In this document: positions 1 to 13,803 of the stretch, in pieces
How the letters are laid out: every line of letters starts with the position of its first letter
How positions within the stretch are numbered: position 1 is the first letter of the stretch
Assembly: GCF_020520425.1 (NCBI RefSeq)
Contig: NC_079488.1
Span: 86,719,285-86,783,284, forward strand
Source of the DNA: Spinacia oleracea
Taxonomy: Eukaryota; Streptophyta; Magnoliopsida; Caryophyllales; Amaranthaceae
Reading direction: 5' to 3'
Length of the DNA: 64,000 nt
Translations under genes and position numbers: made by a program
The notes under the pieces: generated by a model
The model's database searches: none
What the model was told of the DNA's origin: nothing
The model's input: only the letters and a program-made list of their open reading frames with translations

Positions 1-79
1 GCCTCAATTCTTTTCAAAGTAAATTGCAGGGAAAAATACAGAATTAGGGTTTCCGATTCATTTTGGGTTTTCAATTAAA

Positions 80-3000
80 ATGGAAGATACCTCCTTCCTA
101 TTTGCAGGCATTAAATTTGATAAGAATAAGTTCGCCAAAGATTTCGCCAAGTTTAAGGTAATCTTTTGTTTGCTCTGTAAAGTTTTTTGTTAAGGTAATC
201 TTTTTGTTAAGTTCCATTGGTTTTAGTTCAAATTCAGAAAATTGAACTGGATGTAGAGACAATGTAGAGCGACTCAAATTTGTGTGATATTAATCTCAAT
301 TCTGATTGTGGTTTCTGACGTTACTAGGAAAAGAGATTTGTTTACTTATAAAATGGTGTAATTATGTTTGTTCGTGGAGGGCGATCGAAATGATGAGACT
401 TCGGATCATTTTATTTTACTCTGTACTCTGTTGATCCATAACGGTTAATTAAGATTTTGGAGGAGACTATGTTAGATTAATTTTGAGTACATTTGACATG
501 GATTGAAGAAACTGTGGTGTATATTGTTTAGTTTTTTGGAACAAAGAGATGTTCTTTCCTGACACAAATGAAACAGTAGGGAGTAAAATTTAAGATGCTA
601 ATTTCAGGATTCTGCTATTCGTGTACGTTGGTTACGTATTTTATTAACTCATTAAATGGAATGTTATAACTCAACTTGATCAACGATGATTTGATGGATA
701 TTGAGAAATGAGGATGCTGCCTTAATTCTGAAGCAATGGTAATTGCTTAAAATCTGAAGTTCATATACTTGGGTTTTGTTCACTCTTTCATTGATGTTTT
801 TATCTTTCTCAACCCAGGTGAACAAAGAAAACAAAGATTTGGAAGTGAATCCAGGTTTAGTTAACAGTTCTAAGAATGAAGCCGAAGTAGGGAAAAAGTC
901 CATTAGGAAGAGAAAAAGAAAGGGCGCTACTGGAGGTTAAATGATTTTCTGATGGCTTGGTTATATTGATCTGTGATTGAAACTTGAATGTACTGATCGC
1001 TTTTTTTGGCTTAATTTTATTGTTTGGTTTCAGAATCAGTGGAGGGGTTTAGCGTCTTTAATAAGAGTACAAATGCAGTCAATGAAGCTGCACAAAATGA
1101 TGAGGAAGATGGGAAGCCTGATGAGAGGAAGGAGTTTTTCCAGCAACTTGAGGTCCTTTTCTGTTTTTTCCTCTGTTTTAATAATTGCTTTCCCTATTCT
1201 TACAAGCATGCTATCAGTGTATCCTGACTTGTGCTACTGCTGAGATTAGTATGTTGATTATGAAATGCTGAACCTTTCTTTCTATTTAATCATGTAATTT
1301 TTCCATGAACTTCAGCGTGATGCGCTTCTGCGGAAAGATCATAAAATTCATATTTCTGGGAGTAATGTTCCATCTCCTCTCCAAAGCTTTGAGGAGCTTA
1401 ATACTAGGTAAAGCTTTGAATTTCAACTCTGACTAAATTGCTACTTCATATGAAACTCTAGTTCTGGTTTGAAATTAAATTTGCCTTTTGAATTCTTGTT
1501 TTTGGAATAGTTGTCATATCCAGTGTATAAAAAACACAAAGCGCACTAAAGCGATATAAGTCCTAGAGCCTAAGCGCAAGGCGCGCGCTTCATCGAAGTG
1601 AAGCGAAAATTTAAAAATTAAAAATTTAAAGGTGTTTTTTTTTACTATTAGCATATATATCTTACTTGCTTCCAACAATATATAAACGTCATATTTGCTT
1701 CCAAAAATATATTACATTTTGTTTTAACAAAAATAAAGCATATAACATAGTGTTTATCAAGAAGGTAGGGCCGATTGCTTTGACTGTTGTACTTCTTTTT
1801 CCTTTTCTTTTGGACTCTTGGCCCACTTTCTATTGCTAAGGATTAATAGGGTGTGGTCTAAAACACAATAGCAACATATAAAAAAAAAGCTTTCAACGTA
1901 AAGTAATAATTAAAAAAAGAATTTCAATGAAGCGCCAAAAAGCACGCCTTTTGCGCTTCACGCGCTTCATGGGCGCTTAATCACAAACTCTTCACTCATA
2001 CCTAATTAAGCGCTTTGCCCTAGAGCTTCGCGCTTAAGCGCGCTTTTTTAACACTGGTCATATCAACTAGTAAAATTTGATCTCCATATCTACTTGAATG
2101 TATTTAATTTACCATGGAATAGAACCACAAAATATTGTAGGCTTGGGTACATTTCCTCTATTTTCGGTTACTTTTGCAATCTGATGTGCAGGCAAGGTTC
2201 ATCAACTGCTAATTGTTTTAATACTATGGACACTGTTTTTAATGTCCATCTATGGTTGTAGTTATAGCCATAGTAGTAAGCTACACTTTTCTGTGTAAAT
2301 ATTGTGGGTCTAAAAGTTGAGCCCTAAGTAGCTGAAACCCATGCAAACATATCCAATTTGCTTAACAGCGCATTATGGGTGCAACAAGAAAAACTTGGGA
2401 AGAAATGACCCTGTATAAGTGCACATGAAAATGAGGTAGAATTCATCACTTGCACTTTTCCAGCATATTGTTAGTGTTGTGTTCAGTTAGCACAGGATTC
2501 TTGTATTTTTTATTTACAAGGCATTGAAAATCATGTGCTACATTTATTAGAGTGAGAGTCATAGTTAAGTATTCCATTTTGTGGGAATGCAAAGCATCGA
2601 GCAAAACCAGTGATGTCAAATTGGCAATTTTTGATTGGTCATGTTATAAGATTTTCAAACCTAGTCATCTTGGAAGGGTCAAATATAAGCTTGAAGCTTG
2701 AGATAAAGACTCCAACTCCTGCCATAACTTGTCAAGTAAAGAAGCATTTCCCGTTAATGTCATTACACACTAAACATGGTTTGGTTTGATGCCCTTTTAC
2801 ATAGGGTGAAACTGATAGTTGTATGCAATTCACCCCCATTTTAAAGAATATTGTTTGTAAGATGACAACAACAAATAAGAGGGATATAATATCCTCTTGT
2901 ACAGCAAACCCATACCCAAAGCGTATGTAATACACCCACTTGGAGAAATGTAGCACATAGGTAGTGACGCAGGCACCAAAGACATCATTTTTCACTGAAG

Positions 3001-6000
3001 CCTGATTTTCTAAGCTCTCATGAGTACGCTCCCCTGAGAGTTCTTTTTGTTCTAGGAGACAATTTTATTTTGTATTATGTGTAATAAGATCCAAACAATG
3101 AAAGTATTGCACGCTATTTTCTTGAAGAAATAAACACTCTTAAATTCACTAGTCAAAGAAGAAAGCACTATTTTCTTTGAGAATAACTATTATCCACTCT
3201 GACAATAACCAGTGAGTTCTTTAGACCTTTCTTTAGTTTCTGGATTATACTGTTTTGATCGTTTTCGGGGTAATGGGTATCTAATTACCATTGATATCCT
3301 CAGGAGGTATTTGGTGGAAGTCCTATAGAACAGAGTCTAAATTTAAAAGTTAGGGGGCAGCAGTAGAGATTGGTACTTTATCCTATCAAAAATTTGAGTG
3401 TATAGTTGATGATAATAAATTTAGTCTAATTCAATTTCTTTAAGAATCAAATTACTATTAAAAGTTAAAGACCTGAAAAGAAAGAAAATGACGAATAAAG
3501 AAAAAAGCAAGAAAGAAGCGCAAATAATGAAATAGAAGCACAACTAAAAGGAAGCAAACCTCAAGGCCTTCAGCACCACTTATGTGAGAGACTGAGAACC
3601 TGAGAGGTACCGGTTCATCTGAGCTACATAGAAGGCCTTCTTTGCTTATAGCTTCCCCACTGAGTGCTTCGATGCCATCAGTGTTCCAGGTTCTGCAATC
3701 TTTCTGTTATTCAGCACAGGGGGATTTCTAGTATAACCACCCCTAAGGGAAGTCTGTATTCTCAAAATCACCCCTTGCTAAAAAAATTAAAAATAAACTC
3801 ATATAACTACTATTTCGTCTACCCAAAGCCAACTTTAACTGCTCCATCTTAAACCTTTAATTTTTTCATGAAGTATACATAGTATAATTTTTAAACCGTT
3901 ATTCCATCTGTATTTATTTATTTTGGCCATTTGGTATGTGGCACAAGAAAGAAAAAGGAGCGAGGGAGAGGAGATTTCATCATATGGGGTGGTTTATGTG
4001 GGCCAACAAGAAAGAGAGAATTTGAAAATTTAAGATGTGTGGGCAGTTTTGTTTATTCTAAAGTGCGGCACATTTTGAAAAAATCAGGGTTAAAAAAAAG
4101 ACGAGAATATGTCCAAATAGGTAAGATATAAAAATACACTCTAATAAGAAAAGCAGGAAAAAATAATAAAATAATACTGGAGCTCAAAATGCAGTGTTTG
4201 ATTGAATGAATGTGTTGTGCCTCTTCTGCATCTCCCTATCCACCCTCACCCCACCATGCCCCTTCTCCACTTAATTCTCTCTCTTCTCGCCTCACCTATG
4301 CTCGCTGCCCAACCCACTCACATCCCTGCAGCAAGCAGGACAAGCACTGAAGCATGTGAATAGAATTGGCGGTGGAGAGATCCGTCAATTGTTAATGTTG
4401 GTCACAGTAACAGCTTGAAAACACTAAAGGAAGAGAGAAAAAGAGGGGAGGGGGTTGTAATTATAAAAACCATTTCCTGCTTTTTGCTTAACCACTTCCT
4501 ATCGGGTTTGGGTGCCTCACCCTCACTAGCTTCTTCTATCTTGGAGTTGCTTTGCAATAAAACCACTAGATCGGTGTGTTTTTCTAGTTCGATTTTTTGT
4601 TTTCTTAGGATTCTTAACAGTAGACTGTCCGATAACTAAGGCTTTTATGATACCTTAGACTTCATGATACCTTGATTTTGGTGCTCGAGTAATTTCAGGA
4701 TGCTTGGCCTTGCTTTGATCTCTGTGCGTGTGAGAAGTCATTGTCTTCTGGTGTCTTAATTAATTCGTTTTTATTTCTGTTTCAATGAGAGAGAAAGGGT
4801 GGTGGGTGGTTAGTCTTGGAGGAAGAGAGAAAATGAAGGTGGATGAAGTTGTGGTGGGGAGAGTAGAGAAAATGGAATCTCGGGTGGAGTTTGACTTGGG
4901 TGGAACAACATGTTTTTAAGGATTTGACTTGGGATGGCCATGGCAAACTTTAATGGGTGGTTTTTAGTAGACAGATAGAACTTATGGGTGGGTGATAATG
5001 GGAAAATATCGCTCACCTATGAAGCAAGGATACTAGTGACAGTCATGTTTTCTATTCTCGAAAGTCCGGAACTTAGACACTCATAAGCTTAAGGAAACTC
5101 AAGGTGAACCGTATTCTTTGAAAAGGCCAGCATGTTTTTCTCCTCAAGGAACTTTAGAGTCAAAAAATTACTTTTAATGCAAAACTCACTTTAATTTAAA
5201 TATACCAAACTAATTAATACGTTTTTTCAGTACATGTTTATTAAAATAAAAGAAATTATTTTTAGGTACATACGCAAAGTTATTGTTATATTGCTTTAGG
5301 CATTGCGTTTCCACGTTCCCTATCTTTATGGAAATTGTCTCTCTCTCTTTCCACATATGCCTGCTGCATAGCCACTTACTTAGGGGTGGATTTTAGTTAA
5401 TTTTTTTTAAGGATTATTGTCTGCAGATGGAACAAAAATTTCCTTGTGTCAACTTCTCGTAGATAGGTGGCTGTTATGCTCATTACAAAACCTGTTGAAG
5501 TTTTCTTTCTTGCAGTGAAGTAAGAAACGATTGGATTGGTATCAGTTTCCTACTTTAATATTTTTTGCGCTCAACCTATGGCTCATAGATAGGGATGTAA
5601 ATCATGTAATAAGAAAAAAAGAGAAGAACAGAAAAGAAAAAGAAAGCAGTAGAAGTGATATTTTGTAAATTCGTGTCTAATGTGAAAACATAACTTTGTC
5701 TTTGTTTTTTTGGACAGATATGGTTGCAAACCCTATATATTGCGAAATTTAGCTGAACTTGGATACAAGGAGCCTACACCAATTCAAAGGCAGGCTATTC
5801 CAGTCCTTCTATCTGTATGCCTTCTGTTCAACCTATCCTAGACAATCTTGGTTTATGGCTCTTCTGTTCACATGTTCCTTGGTCTTTTGTTGATTTCCAG
5901 CAAAAAATCTAACTTATTTTCTTCTTCATTTTGCATGCTTTGAATTAAACATTTCTGCAGGGACGTGAATGTTTTGCTTGTGCACCCACTGGTTCTGGCA

Positions 6001-9000
6001 AAACCTTAGCATTCATTTGTCCCATATTAATGAAACTTAAGGTATGCATCCTGTGTTTCATCTTTCACATATGTTGATATGTGGATAAAAAGGGATTTTA
6101 TGGGGATGTGATTGTTTGCTGTTTAATAAGCAGCATGGGTTAAAAGATGGTGTTCGTGCTGTTGTTGTTTGCCCTACTCGTGAGTTAGCTGCTCAAACGA
6201 CTCGAGAAAGCAAGAAACTTGCTCAAGGAAAGAATTTTTATATCAAATTGATGACTAAGGAGCTTTCAAGAAGCGCTGATTTCTCAAAAGTGCCTTGTGA
6301 TATACTTATATCAACGCCACTTCGCTTAGAATCTTCAATCCGCCAAAGGAAGCTTGATTTAAGCAGGTATGTGTATTTTCCAATTTATGCTGAATTTATT
6401 TTTAGGGGATTTGGCGATGAGCTGTGTTCTTTGTTTTGAATAGTGCCAAATCACCTAAGACGGGAGTCAGAATATAAAATCTGAAACAAATGATAGAATA
6501 TTCACTTGTTGTCTCGTCAGAAGATTATTTAAATACATTTATCAATTATATACACTTATATATTTAATCTGAACAGAATGGTTTGGGGGAAGAAATTATT
6601 TTTAATATTTTCTGAACCAATGATAACTGTGGCTGATGTATTGCAGGGTTGCATTTGTGTTGTCAGCATCTTTTCATTGTTATTTGTTTTACTTTAGTTC
6701 TAAATCAGATCTGTTGCTAGTATAACTATTTATACTTTTTTTTTTTTTTTATTTACTCATTTTCCTTTCTGGAACGTTTCTTTTTAATCTAAATCTACGC
6801 ACTTTTAATTTACCTTTTTTAGACAATTGACCCAACACTTTACTTACATATACTACTTTATGCATGTCATTATCGTAGCTTGATCTTCTCTCTCTTTTAA
6901 AATTGTATGGGAACCTTGGTTTTGATGAAATGACAAGTGTGTAGATTAAATAAAACGGAGGAAGTATATCTTTAGCAAATTTTAAATTTGGTCTTGTAAT
7001 TGAAAATTAAAAAAGTTGACAAATTGTTTTTTACCACTATAAAATTGTCCGTTCATTGAACGGGCTCAAAAGCTAGTTTAAAATAAAATTTGACCATCCA
7101 TTTTTCTTTCTGCAGGGTTGAATTCCTTGTTCTCGATGAATCAGATCAGCTATTTGAACTTGGTTTTATGCAGCAGATTGATTTCATCGTTAAAGCCAGC
7201 TCAAATCCGTCAGTTATTAGAATGTTGTTTAGTGCGACTTTACCTGACACTGTTGAAGACCTTGCGCGGACATTAATGCATGATGCTGTGCGGATTATTG
7301 TTGGCCGAAAGTAAGTACAAGTTTGATGGTGTTATGTTGCACATATTACTGTTTTCCATTTGAAAACAATTCTTGTTTGACATGGAAGTGAAAACTTGAA
7401 GGGAATCTTAGCCTGTGGCGTTGTAGAGCAGTTAGATAACTGAAACTGTGAATCACATCTTTAGCAAGGTTTTGAGGAGGTGTAACAGTAATTCATATCC
7501 CTAATATGACAAGACTAGTATAAAAAGGGTTTTTTCTTAAAGATCTTCATAATTTGAAAGAGGCGGATCTTTTAATGAAAAGTACTTGAATTAGAGTAGT
7601 GGTTGAAGAACCTAGTATCAGGACTAAATGAGAAAGAAGGGGAATGAAGGAATATATAGCTGGCAGGAATAATACCCTCATAGATGTACATAACATTAAA
7701 GTCGCATAGAGTAGATGCTCATAAGAACAGAGAAAGAGGGAGAGAAGAGACACACATTGTAAGTGCCCGGACTAAAACTGTTCTTAGGAGTTCCTTTACT
7801 TGAGGTGGCTACTCGATTGGTAGAGTGTCCTAGATCTTAATCAATGGCCCTATCCAGCTGTCCTTGGAATCCTTTGAGAGGCCAGCTCTGCTTGACCCCC
7901 TTCTCCCATTTCTGCATCTATCTACCTCTTATTTGCATTCTGTTATAATTTGCTCTCCTCTATGCCTGCTTTTGACACGTTTGTATCTAAACTTTGTTTG
8001 TCATTTCTTGCCTCCAGCCAAAGAGGTCTCACTTTTCTCTTTTATTATCTCATTAATAATCTTCATTTTACCGCTCTTACTAGCGTTTTCAATTTAAAAA
8101 GCATTTTCCTCTGCGAGCTTATGAAATCAGCTGTTTTATACTCCCTCTGTCCCTATTTGTTTGCCTCATATTCTATTTTAGTCTGCCCCTTAAAGATTGC
8201 CCCATTTCCTTATATAGTAATAGGTCCCCACCATTTACCCACTTGTATACATTCATAAAAGTTAAAGGGGCAATGTTACCCGCATCTTCTTGCAAACTTT
8301 TGTCCCAAGCCTTAATAAAGAAAATTTTGCCTATGGGACAAACAAATAGAGACAAAGGGAGTATTAAATTGTAGAGAATATTTTTTTTCCGTGGAAGGGT
8401 TAGACCAAATAATTTTAATGTTAAAAGTGATCTCAATGTAATTGGATCAAAGTGTGCTTCCTTGCTCATGTCCTCTCGCAAGTGAACAATTCTAAGGGGA
8501 GGCCCCTCTTGCTTCCGAGTTGAATTATCGTCTTTGCTTCCAGGTCTTTGGATATAATAGCAACAGAATGTGTAAACACATTGCAACGCTACAATATTTA
8601 GTCTTCTTTTTTGGTATGATTGATTTGTAGTGCATCTGTGCGTGTATATGTGTGTGTAGAACATGATTTTACTCAAATTTTGCTAGAAGTGTGTGACATG
8701 GGGTTTGTATCCAAGTTTCACACACAACCATTTTTTGAAAATTTGCATGATTTTGTCAAAATGAAGTGTCATACGCTCATACTACCTCGGGTATCTGGCA
8801 TGGATGTTTGAGGTAATATGAAGATTTGGAGTAACATACTTTCTTCCTTCTTGATAGATGCATCGTTTTGACTTTTTATACTGTTTATAAACAACTTTGG
8901 TCATCATTGTTTGTAATTATGTATTAGTTAAAATTATTTAAAAAATGATATTTTGAAAATATACATTAAGATTAACCAAACAATTAAATGATGAAATTTA

Positions 9001-12000
9001 TCTTTACGTAAATAGTAATTAAACGTGCTCAAAGTTAGTATATGAATAGTTTGACTTTTTGGACTATTTATATACAACTTTGAGCATTTAGAAATAGTTG
9101 CACCCTAAGTTACCTTGACTCGAGTACTCATATCGGACACGGGTATGTGTCCAAGTGTCCGACACGGTTATTTTGTGAAAAAATTGCATGATTTTGGTCC
9201 AAAATGAAATGTCGAAGTGTCCATACCCATGTCCGAGTGTTGAGGATTCGACACGGGTATTTGAGGTAAAATTAAGAGCCCGAGTAACATAGGTTGCACC
9301 GTTTTGACCTGTGCGCTATTCATATATTAATTTTGGTTCTCTTTTTACACGTACATAAAAAATAAATATTCTCACATAAAAAAGTTGTTAGATTTGTCTC
9401 AATGTCTACTGTCAAAATATAAAACAATTTTTACTAATAAATAATTAAAGATATTAATAGTCAAAGTGGTACATTGGAAAACGTGAAAGTCAAAGTGGTT
9501 TAACTATTTCTAAATGAAGGAAGTATTAGTTAATTATAAAATATTATTTTTTCAAATATACATTGTGATTAACCTTAATAATGAAATTTATTTTTATATA
9601 ATACTCCATCCGTTCCATAAAGGTGGTCCAATTTTTATTTTTTATGCTTGCTAATGCACATTTATATCATTTTTCTCTATTATATGTTTGTAAAAATTAG
9701 GAAATTTTTTCTAATAATCCAACCTTTAGACCGTTTTCTTAAACCAGTCTCACATTTTAGTTAACTAAAAATAGTCCAACTTTTGAGGGGTACCTTCCCA
9801 AATTGGTCCCTTGTGGTCAATCTGAAAAGCATGTAATTTTTTTCTAATTACTTCTCCAACTCACTACGATCATCCAAACTAAAACCCCCACCATACACTA
9901 CTCCTGTGAGATACGGTATGTACCAACCAGACAACTACCCCTTCCATTTCTCGAATTTCTGCACCCCATTTCCCAATAAAAATTGAAAATTTTTTGTCAA
10001 AAAAATAATAGCAGTTGAACAAAGTAAGACTTGTGTGAAATATGTATTTAAATAATCGATTTTTTTGCCATTTCTTCTAAAATTTGAGCTAATTATAAGC
10101 TTGTTTGCACCAAAGACGGTGGCTGGATTAAACCGAATTCGACTAACAAGGTAATCAAATATGCATAGATTAACAAGGCAACAAAATCAAACCTATTTCC
10201 AAAAAAGATCAAATTCAAAACCTCGGATTAATTTGAAAAGGAAAAATTAGTCAGAACAAACAACCATTTTATGTTAGAAAAATCACTAGGAAGATATAAC
10301 AAAACTGGAATGGTTTTTCGTCCCAAAAAGGCCGAGCTTGGTGGATGTGAACTGTGTAGTTGTTGGAGGATAGAGAAAAGATGGCACTGCCGCGTAGGAG
10401 GAGAGTGAAAAAGGGAGGAGCAGTGAGAGGCGAGGCGGTGTATGAGGAGGACAGATGTGCAGCGAGACTGCGAGAGTGGAGGAGGATGCGGAGAGAGGTG
10501 GTGAGGGTGGAAAGGGAGACAACAATGATCGAAATGTTTGCCAGAAAGGAAGTTGAGGATGCCAGAAGGAAAGGGGGAGGTGATATGGGAGTAAAAAATG
10601 TTAGCCAATTAAAATATGACATGTGTCACTTTGCCTACCATACAAGTAAACAACAGGTTAAGGTCCGATTTGAGAAGATACCTACCAACTGTTGATTATT
10701 CTTAGTTAACTAAAATGTGGGACTGTTTTAAGAAGACCACTCAAAGGTTGGATTATTAGAATAGTATTCACTGAGACGAATCAAATAAGACTCCATATAA
10801 ATATATATGATATATATTTTATATATTGGAAAGGATTTAAAAGATTTTCTTCAATTATGAATAATATCAACATTATGAACTGGAACATCTTTATGGAACG
10901 GAGGAAGTAGTAAATAAACGTGTTCAAACTTCAAAGTTAGTATTCCCTCCTTTTCCGAATAATGCACATTTGCCAATGCACAACTTTGACCATTCTATTA
11001 TCAAAAGTTATAACTTATAAAAAGTTGAATATTATAAAATGTTCATTGTGTTTAATCCAACAACATATTATTTGACAACACACACATAAAGAAATCAAGT
11101 AAAAGTTAGCATGTGAATAGTGTAAAAGTCTAAGTGATGGATTTATTCAGAAGAAACGGAGGGAGTATATGAATAGTATAAAAGTCAAAGTGATGCAGCT
11201 ATTTGGAAACGGAGATAGTAGTAAATAACTATATATTTCCAGTTTTTGTAGTTCTCAATCAGTAATTTTTGCCTAGATTTCTGCTTTTATTTTGTTTTGG
11301 TATAAAGCTTTCCCCTTCAGTTATCTGACATTGCTTGTTGTTATTTTCCTTTGATTAGGAATACAGCTTCTGCATCAATAAAGCAGAAGTTGGTTTTTGC
11401 TGGAAGTGAAGAAGGGAAGTTTCTTGCACTGCGTCAAAATTTTTCTGAGGTAAGATTATGAGATAGTGTAATTGTAGCAGCGAGAAAGCTTCTTGTTATC
11501 CAATATTCAAATCTTAGTTGGTTATTCTATAACAAACGCATAGATGCCAGCAAAAAATAGGACCACGGATAGTTTTAATGTTTTCTTGTTTAATTTTTAT
11601 GAGACTTTGTCATTTCTGATCCAGGATCAAGTTCACATAATATATTGAAATAGATGCTACCTGGAAGTTTGTGTATATGGGTTGAGTTATGTTAATAATT
11701 TGCACGTTGAATATTGTAAATTTGTAATGGGCATGCATTTTTCCAGTCCGAAAACACAAAAGGTGCCCCGCTTCAGCTAGAACTAAAAGCCACAATGGGC
11801 CACAATTTAATGCAAATTTGCATATATTATTTTTCATCCTTTTCAGACTCATAGATGCTATTAACATAACGGACTTTTCTGGCTATAACTCACATGATGC
11901 AAAAAAAAAAAGGTATTCTCGTCTGTAGATGAAGAGTAAAAGCTCCATTCTAATTTGGGGGTTTGATAGCTCAATTGTCCTACAGCAGGTATGTCATAAC

Positions 12001-13803
12001 AAAATGTGGTGCATTTGATTGTAGGACTTGTTATGTGACCATACACGAAAAAATTGCATGCTTTAGATTCTACTCCTAGGTTGCACCGATCTGATGGCGT
12101 CGTGGCATTGAACATCTTTTTTCATACTAGTACATCTTTTTTTCTTCCCTGAGCAGAGTTTGAATCCACCAGTCTTAATCTTTGTGCAAAGCATGGAACG
12201 TGCTAAAGAGCTCTATAGAGAACTGGCGTTTAGTGATATCAAAGTGGATGTCATCCATAGTGATTTGCAAGAAGCACAGGTAATGTCTATTCTTTGTCCA
12301 GTAAGTTGCTTCTTTATTCGGTATCCTGTCTATGATGAATACAGTGTTATGCACATGATTTATGGCCTACTTCCTTCAGCACTATCGTCAATTAGAGCCA
12401 CAAAACATGTATTTGGAATTTGGATCATGTATGTGAAACTACTTTTGTGATTCAGGATAGGGATGCAAAGCAAATCCATATGGAAGTAAACTCCTTCCGT
12501 ATATCAGTGTCTTTGTGACACGGAAATGGAAAATATTGCTAAATACTGAAGAAAAGTTGCTTGTTGTATACAAACTCCAATTTAGATGAATTCTTAAAGA
12601 AGGTTGAAATATTATGGGAAATGATCAGAAAGGGTTTTTGTTTAAATCAGTTGATGGTGAAGTGAGAATAGTTGTACTAATGTTTTAATACCCATTTTGT
12701 TTTTGTAACATTTTTATTGGATGTGGCAATAATTACTGAGCTGACTGTCTTTCCCTTTTCCGGTGGAAACATACTTTTGTGGCATAGTTGGTTCTTCTAA
12801 CCGTTTTCCATTATCCCTGTGTTGTCTGTTGAACTATGTTCAGCGGGAGAATGCTGTTGATAATTTCAGGTCTGGTAAAACTTGGGTTTTGATTGCTACG
12901 GACGTTGTTGCTCGTGGGATGGACTTCAAAGGTCTCAACTGTGTGATTAATTATGATTTTCCAGACTCAGCTGCTTCTTACATCCACAGAGTTGGTGAGT
13001 TGAGTACAATTCCTAATGTGATTTATCCTGCTCAATATGCGGAGTCAACGTTTGTGATTTTATGTTCTGATGAACTGTGCAATTTCCTAATGTTCTTTCT
13101 CCAAGGAAAAGGTGTTATGGACTTCATAGGAGCTTAATTTTGTAATTTCAAATCCTTTGATTGTTTGATCATCTCTGAGTGATTGTGTCATTCATTCTGC
13201 TTAAAACCACCAATTAAAAGACTTCTGCTTGTCACCCTTAAGATAGTGTGATTAGAAGATCTTTATGATCACAACATTTGATCCTAATCTTTACTACCTA
13301 CTGGTGAATGCTGTCATAATTATTGTTAACGGCCACAGGTCACTATTTTGGTTTAAAAAATAAGTGTTGTAACTAGTTATCTGAACATTTGAGTTCTTGA
13401 TTAATTCTCAGGATTGTATTATACTATTATTTTAGATGCAATATGAGTATGAATCACCATTCATCATGCACGAAATACTTGGCTACCAATGCGTGCTTGA
13501 TATTTTTTTTTGTTTTTTGTCCATTTGTGTGTGTGTGTGTGTTGGTGTTAGAGTTAGAGTTTGTTATACTTGGATTTTGAGTTGGTGTTATCTGTAGGTC
13601 GAGCTGGTAGAGCTGGAAGAGAAGGAGAAGCCATTACCTTTTATACAGAAGTAGATGTACCATATTTGCGTAATGTGGCTAATATTATGTCAGAGTCTGG
13701 GAGTGAGGTACCATCTTGGATCATGTCCAAGCCAAAAGCCAAATGGAAGAAGCATCGTCCTGTCAGGAATTCTATATTTTCTGGTCCCGTCGATCGTATG
13801 TAG
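80..13803 (+). CDS. RH57: DEAD-box ATP-dependent RNA helicase, RH57/DDX52/Rok1 group, 12 exons
   Basis: Exons by GT-AG sites and continuous frame: 80-157, 818-935, 1034-1152, 1316-1407, 5718-5814, 5961-6041, 6134 (or 6131)-6366, 7116-7310, 11359-11449, 12157-12279, 12844-12994, 13598-13803. The spliced length gives 527 residues, close to the roughly 540 of Arabidopsis RH57. The N-terminus [20 protein letters not shown] fits the family. Visible motifs in order: Q-motif ([10 protein letters not shown]), I (APTGSGKT), Ia (PTRELAAQ), Ib (STPLRL), II as DESD rather than DEAD (normal for this group), III (SAT), IV (VLIFVQS), V ([11 protein letters not shown]) and VI ([10 protein letters not shown]). 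By family knowledge the yeast and human homologues act in 40S ribosomal subunit biogenesis in the nucleolus; that role here is inferred. The KRKRK run near residue 60 could be a nuclear/nucleolar signal. Introns 4 (4.3 kb) and 8 (4.0 kb) are swollen by transposons. Only 79 bases of upstream sequence are in the window, so the promoter is outside. Confidence 0.93.
1521..2056. mobile_element. Non-autonomous hAT-type MITE in intron 4 of the helicase gene
   Basis: The element starts CAGTGTATAAAAAAC and ends with the inverted form (GTTAAAAAAGC reading outward, ...AACACTG). It is flanked by a perfect 8-bp duplication GTCATATC at 1513-1520 and 2057-2064. CAGTG termini with an 8-bp duplication are the signature of the hAT superfamily. 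The subterminal regions carry many GCGC/GCGCTT motifs on both sides. No coding capacity is seen in its 536 bp. Confidence 0.88.
2065..5717. other. Remainder of helicase intron 4
   Basis: No gene recognised. Short open frames here lack codon structure or homology and look accidental. Around 3545-3645 the minus strand has a weak tRNA-like pair (TAGCTCAGATG, then GGTTCTCAGTC), a possible SINE head, but not enough for a call. The stretch from 4190 to 4350 is C-rich on this strand. The intron ends at TTTTTTTGGACAG before exon 5. Confidence 0.5.
8141..8361. mobile_element. Stowaway MITE in intron 8 of the helicase gene
   Basis: Inverted termini CTCCCTCTGTCCCTATTTGT and, reversed from the right end, CTCCCTTTGTCTCTATTTGT, flanked by TA at 8139-8140 and 8362-8363. 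CTCCCTCYGT termini and TA duplication define Stowaway (Tc1/mariner-derived) MITEs. 221 bp, no coding content. Confidence 0.92.
9604..10907. mobile_element. Stowaway-like element interrupted by a nested TIR element
   Basis: Left end CTCCATCCGTTCCATAAAGG and right end CTTTATGGAACGGAGGAAG are inverted copies, with TA on both outer sides (9602-9603 and 10908-10909). Its interior is split by a roughly 1-kb insertion (9710-10760). Before that insertion it would have been about 250 bp, a normal Stowaway size. Confidence 0.8.
9710..10760. mobile_element. TIR element nested in the Stowaway, unclassified
   Basis: About 60 bp at each end are inverted copies: left begins TCTAATAATCCAACCTTTAG, and the right end read in reverse begins TCTAATAATCCAACCTTTGA. 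Both continue into a shared segment containing CACATTTTAGTTAACTAA. The long TIRs suggest a Mutator-like non-autonomous element. I could not find a matching 9-bp duplication, so the superfamily is open. The interior 10310-10600 is purine-rich and GC-richer than its surroundings, which gives several overlapping open frames on both strands; none resembles a known protein. It may be captured host sequence. Confidence 0.65.
10943..11165. mobile_element. Stowaway MITE in intron 8
   Basis: Left TTCCCTCCTTTTCCGAATAA and right, reversed, CTCCCTCCGTTTCTTCTGAA, flanked by TA dinucleotides. About 223 bp. It is the third Stowaway in this intron and lies only 35 bp from the previous one. Confidence 0.75.

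Noticed and set aside
7116..7160. DESD instead of DEAD in helicase motif II
   Set aside because: DESD is the normal form in RH57/DDX52 proteins, so it is not a mutation.
7795..7870. tRNA-like sequence GGCTACTCGATTGGTAGAG in helicase intron 8
   Set aside because: Resembles a Pol III A box but has no B box or cloverleaf downstream.
10228..10695. Several overlapping open frames on both strands at 10228-10695
   Set aside because: They come from a purine-biased stretch inside a TIR element; none shows domains, splice sites or a known family.
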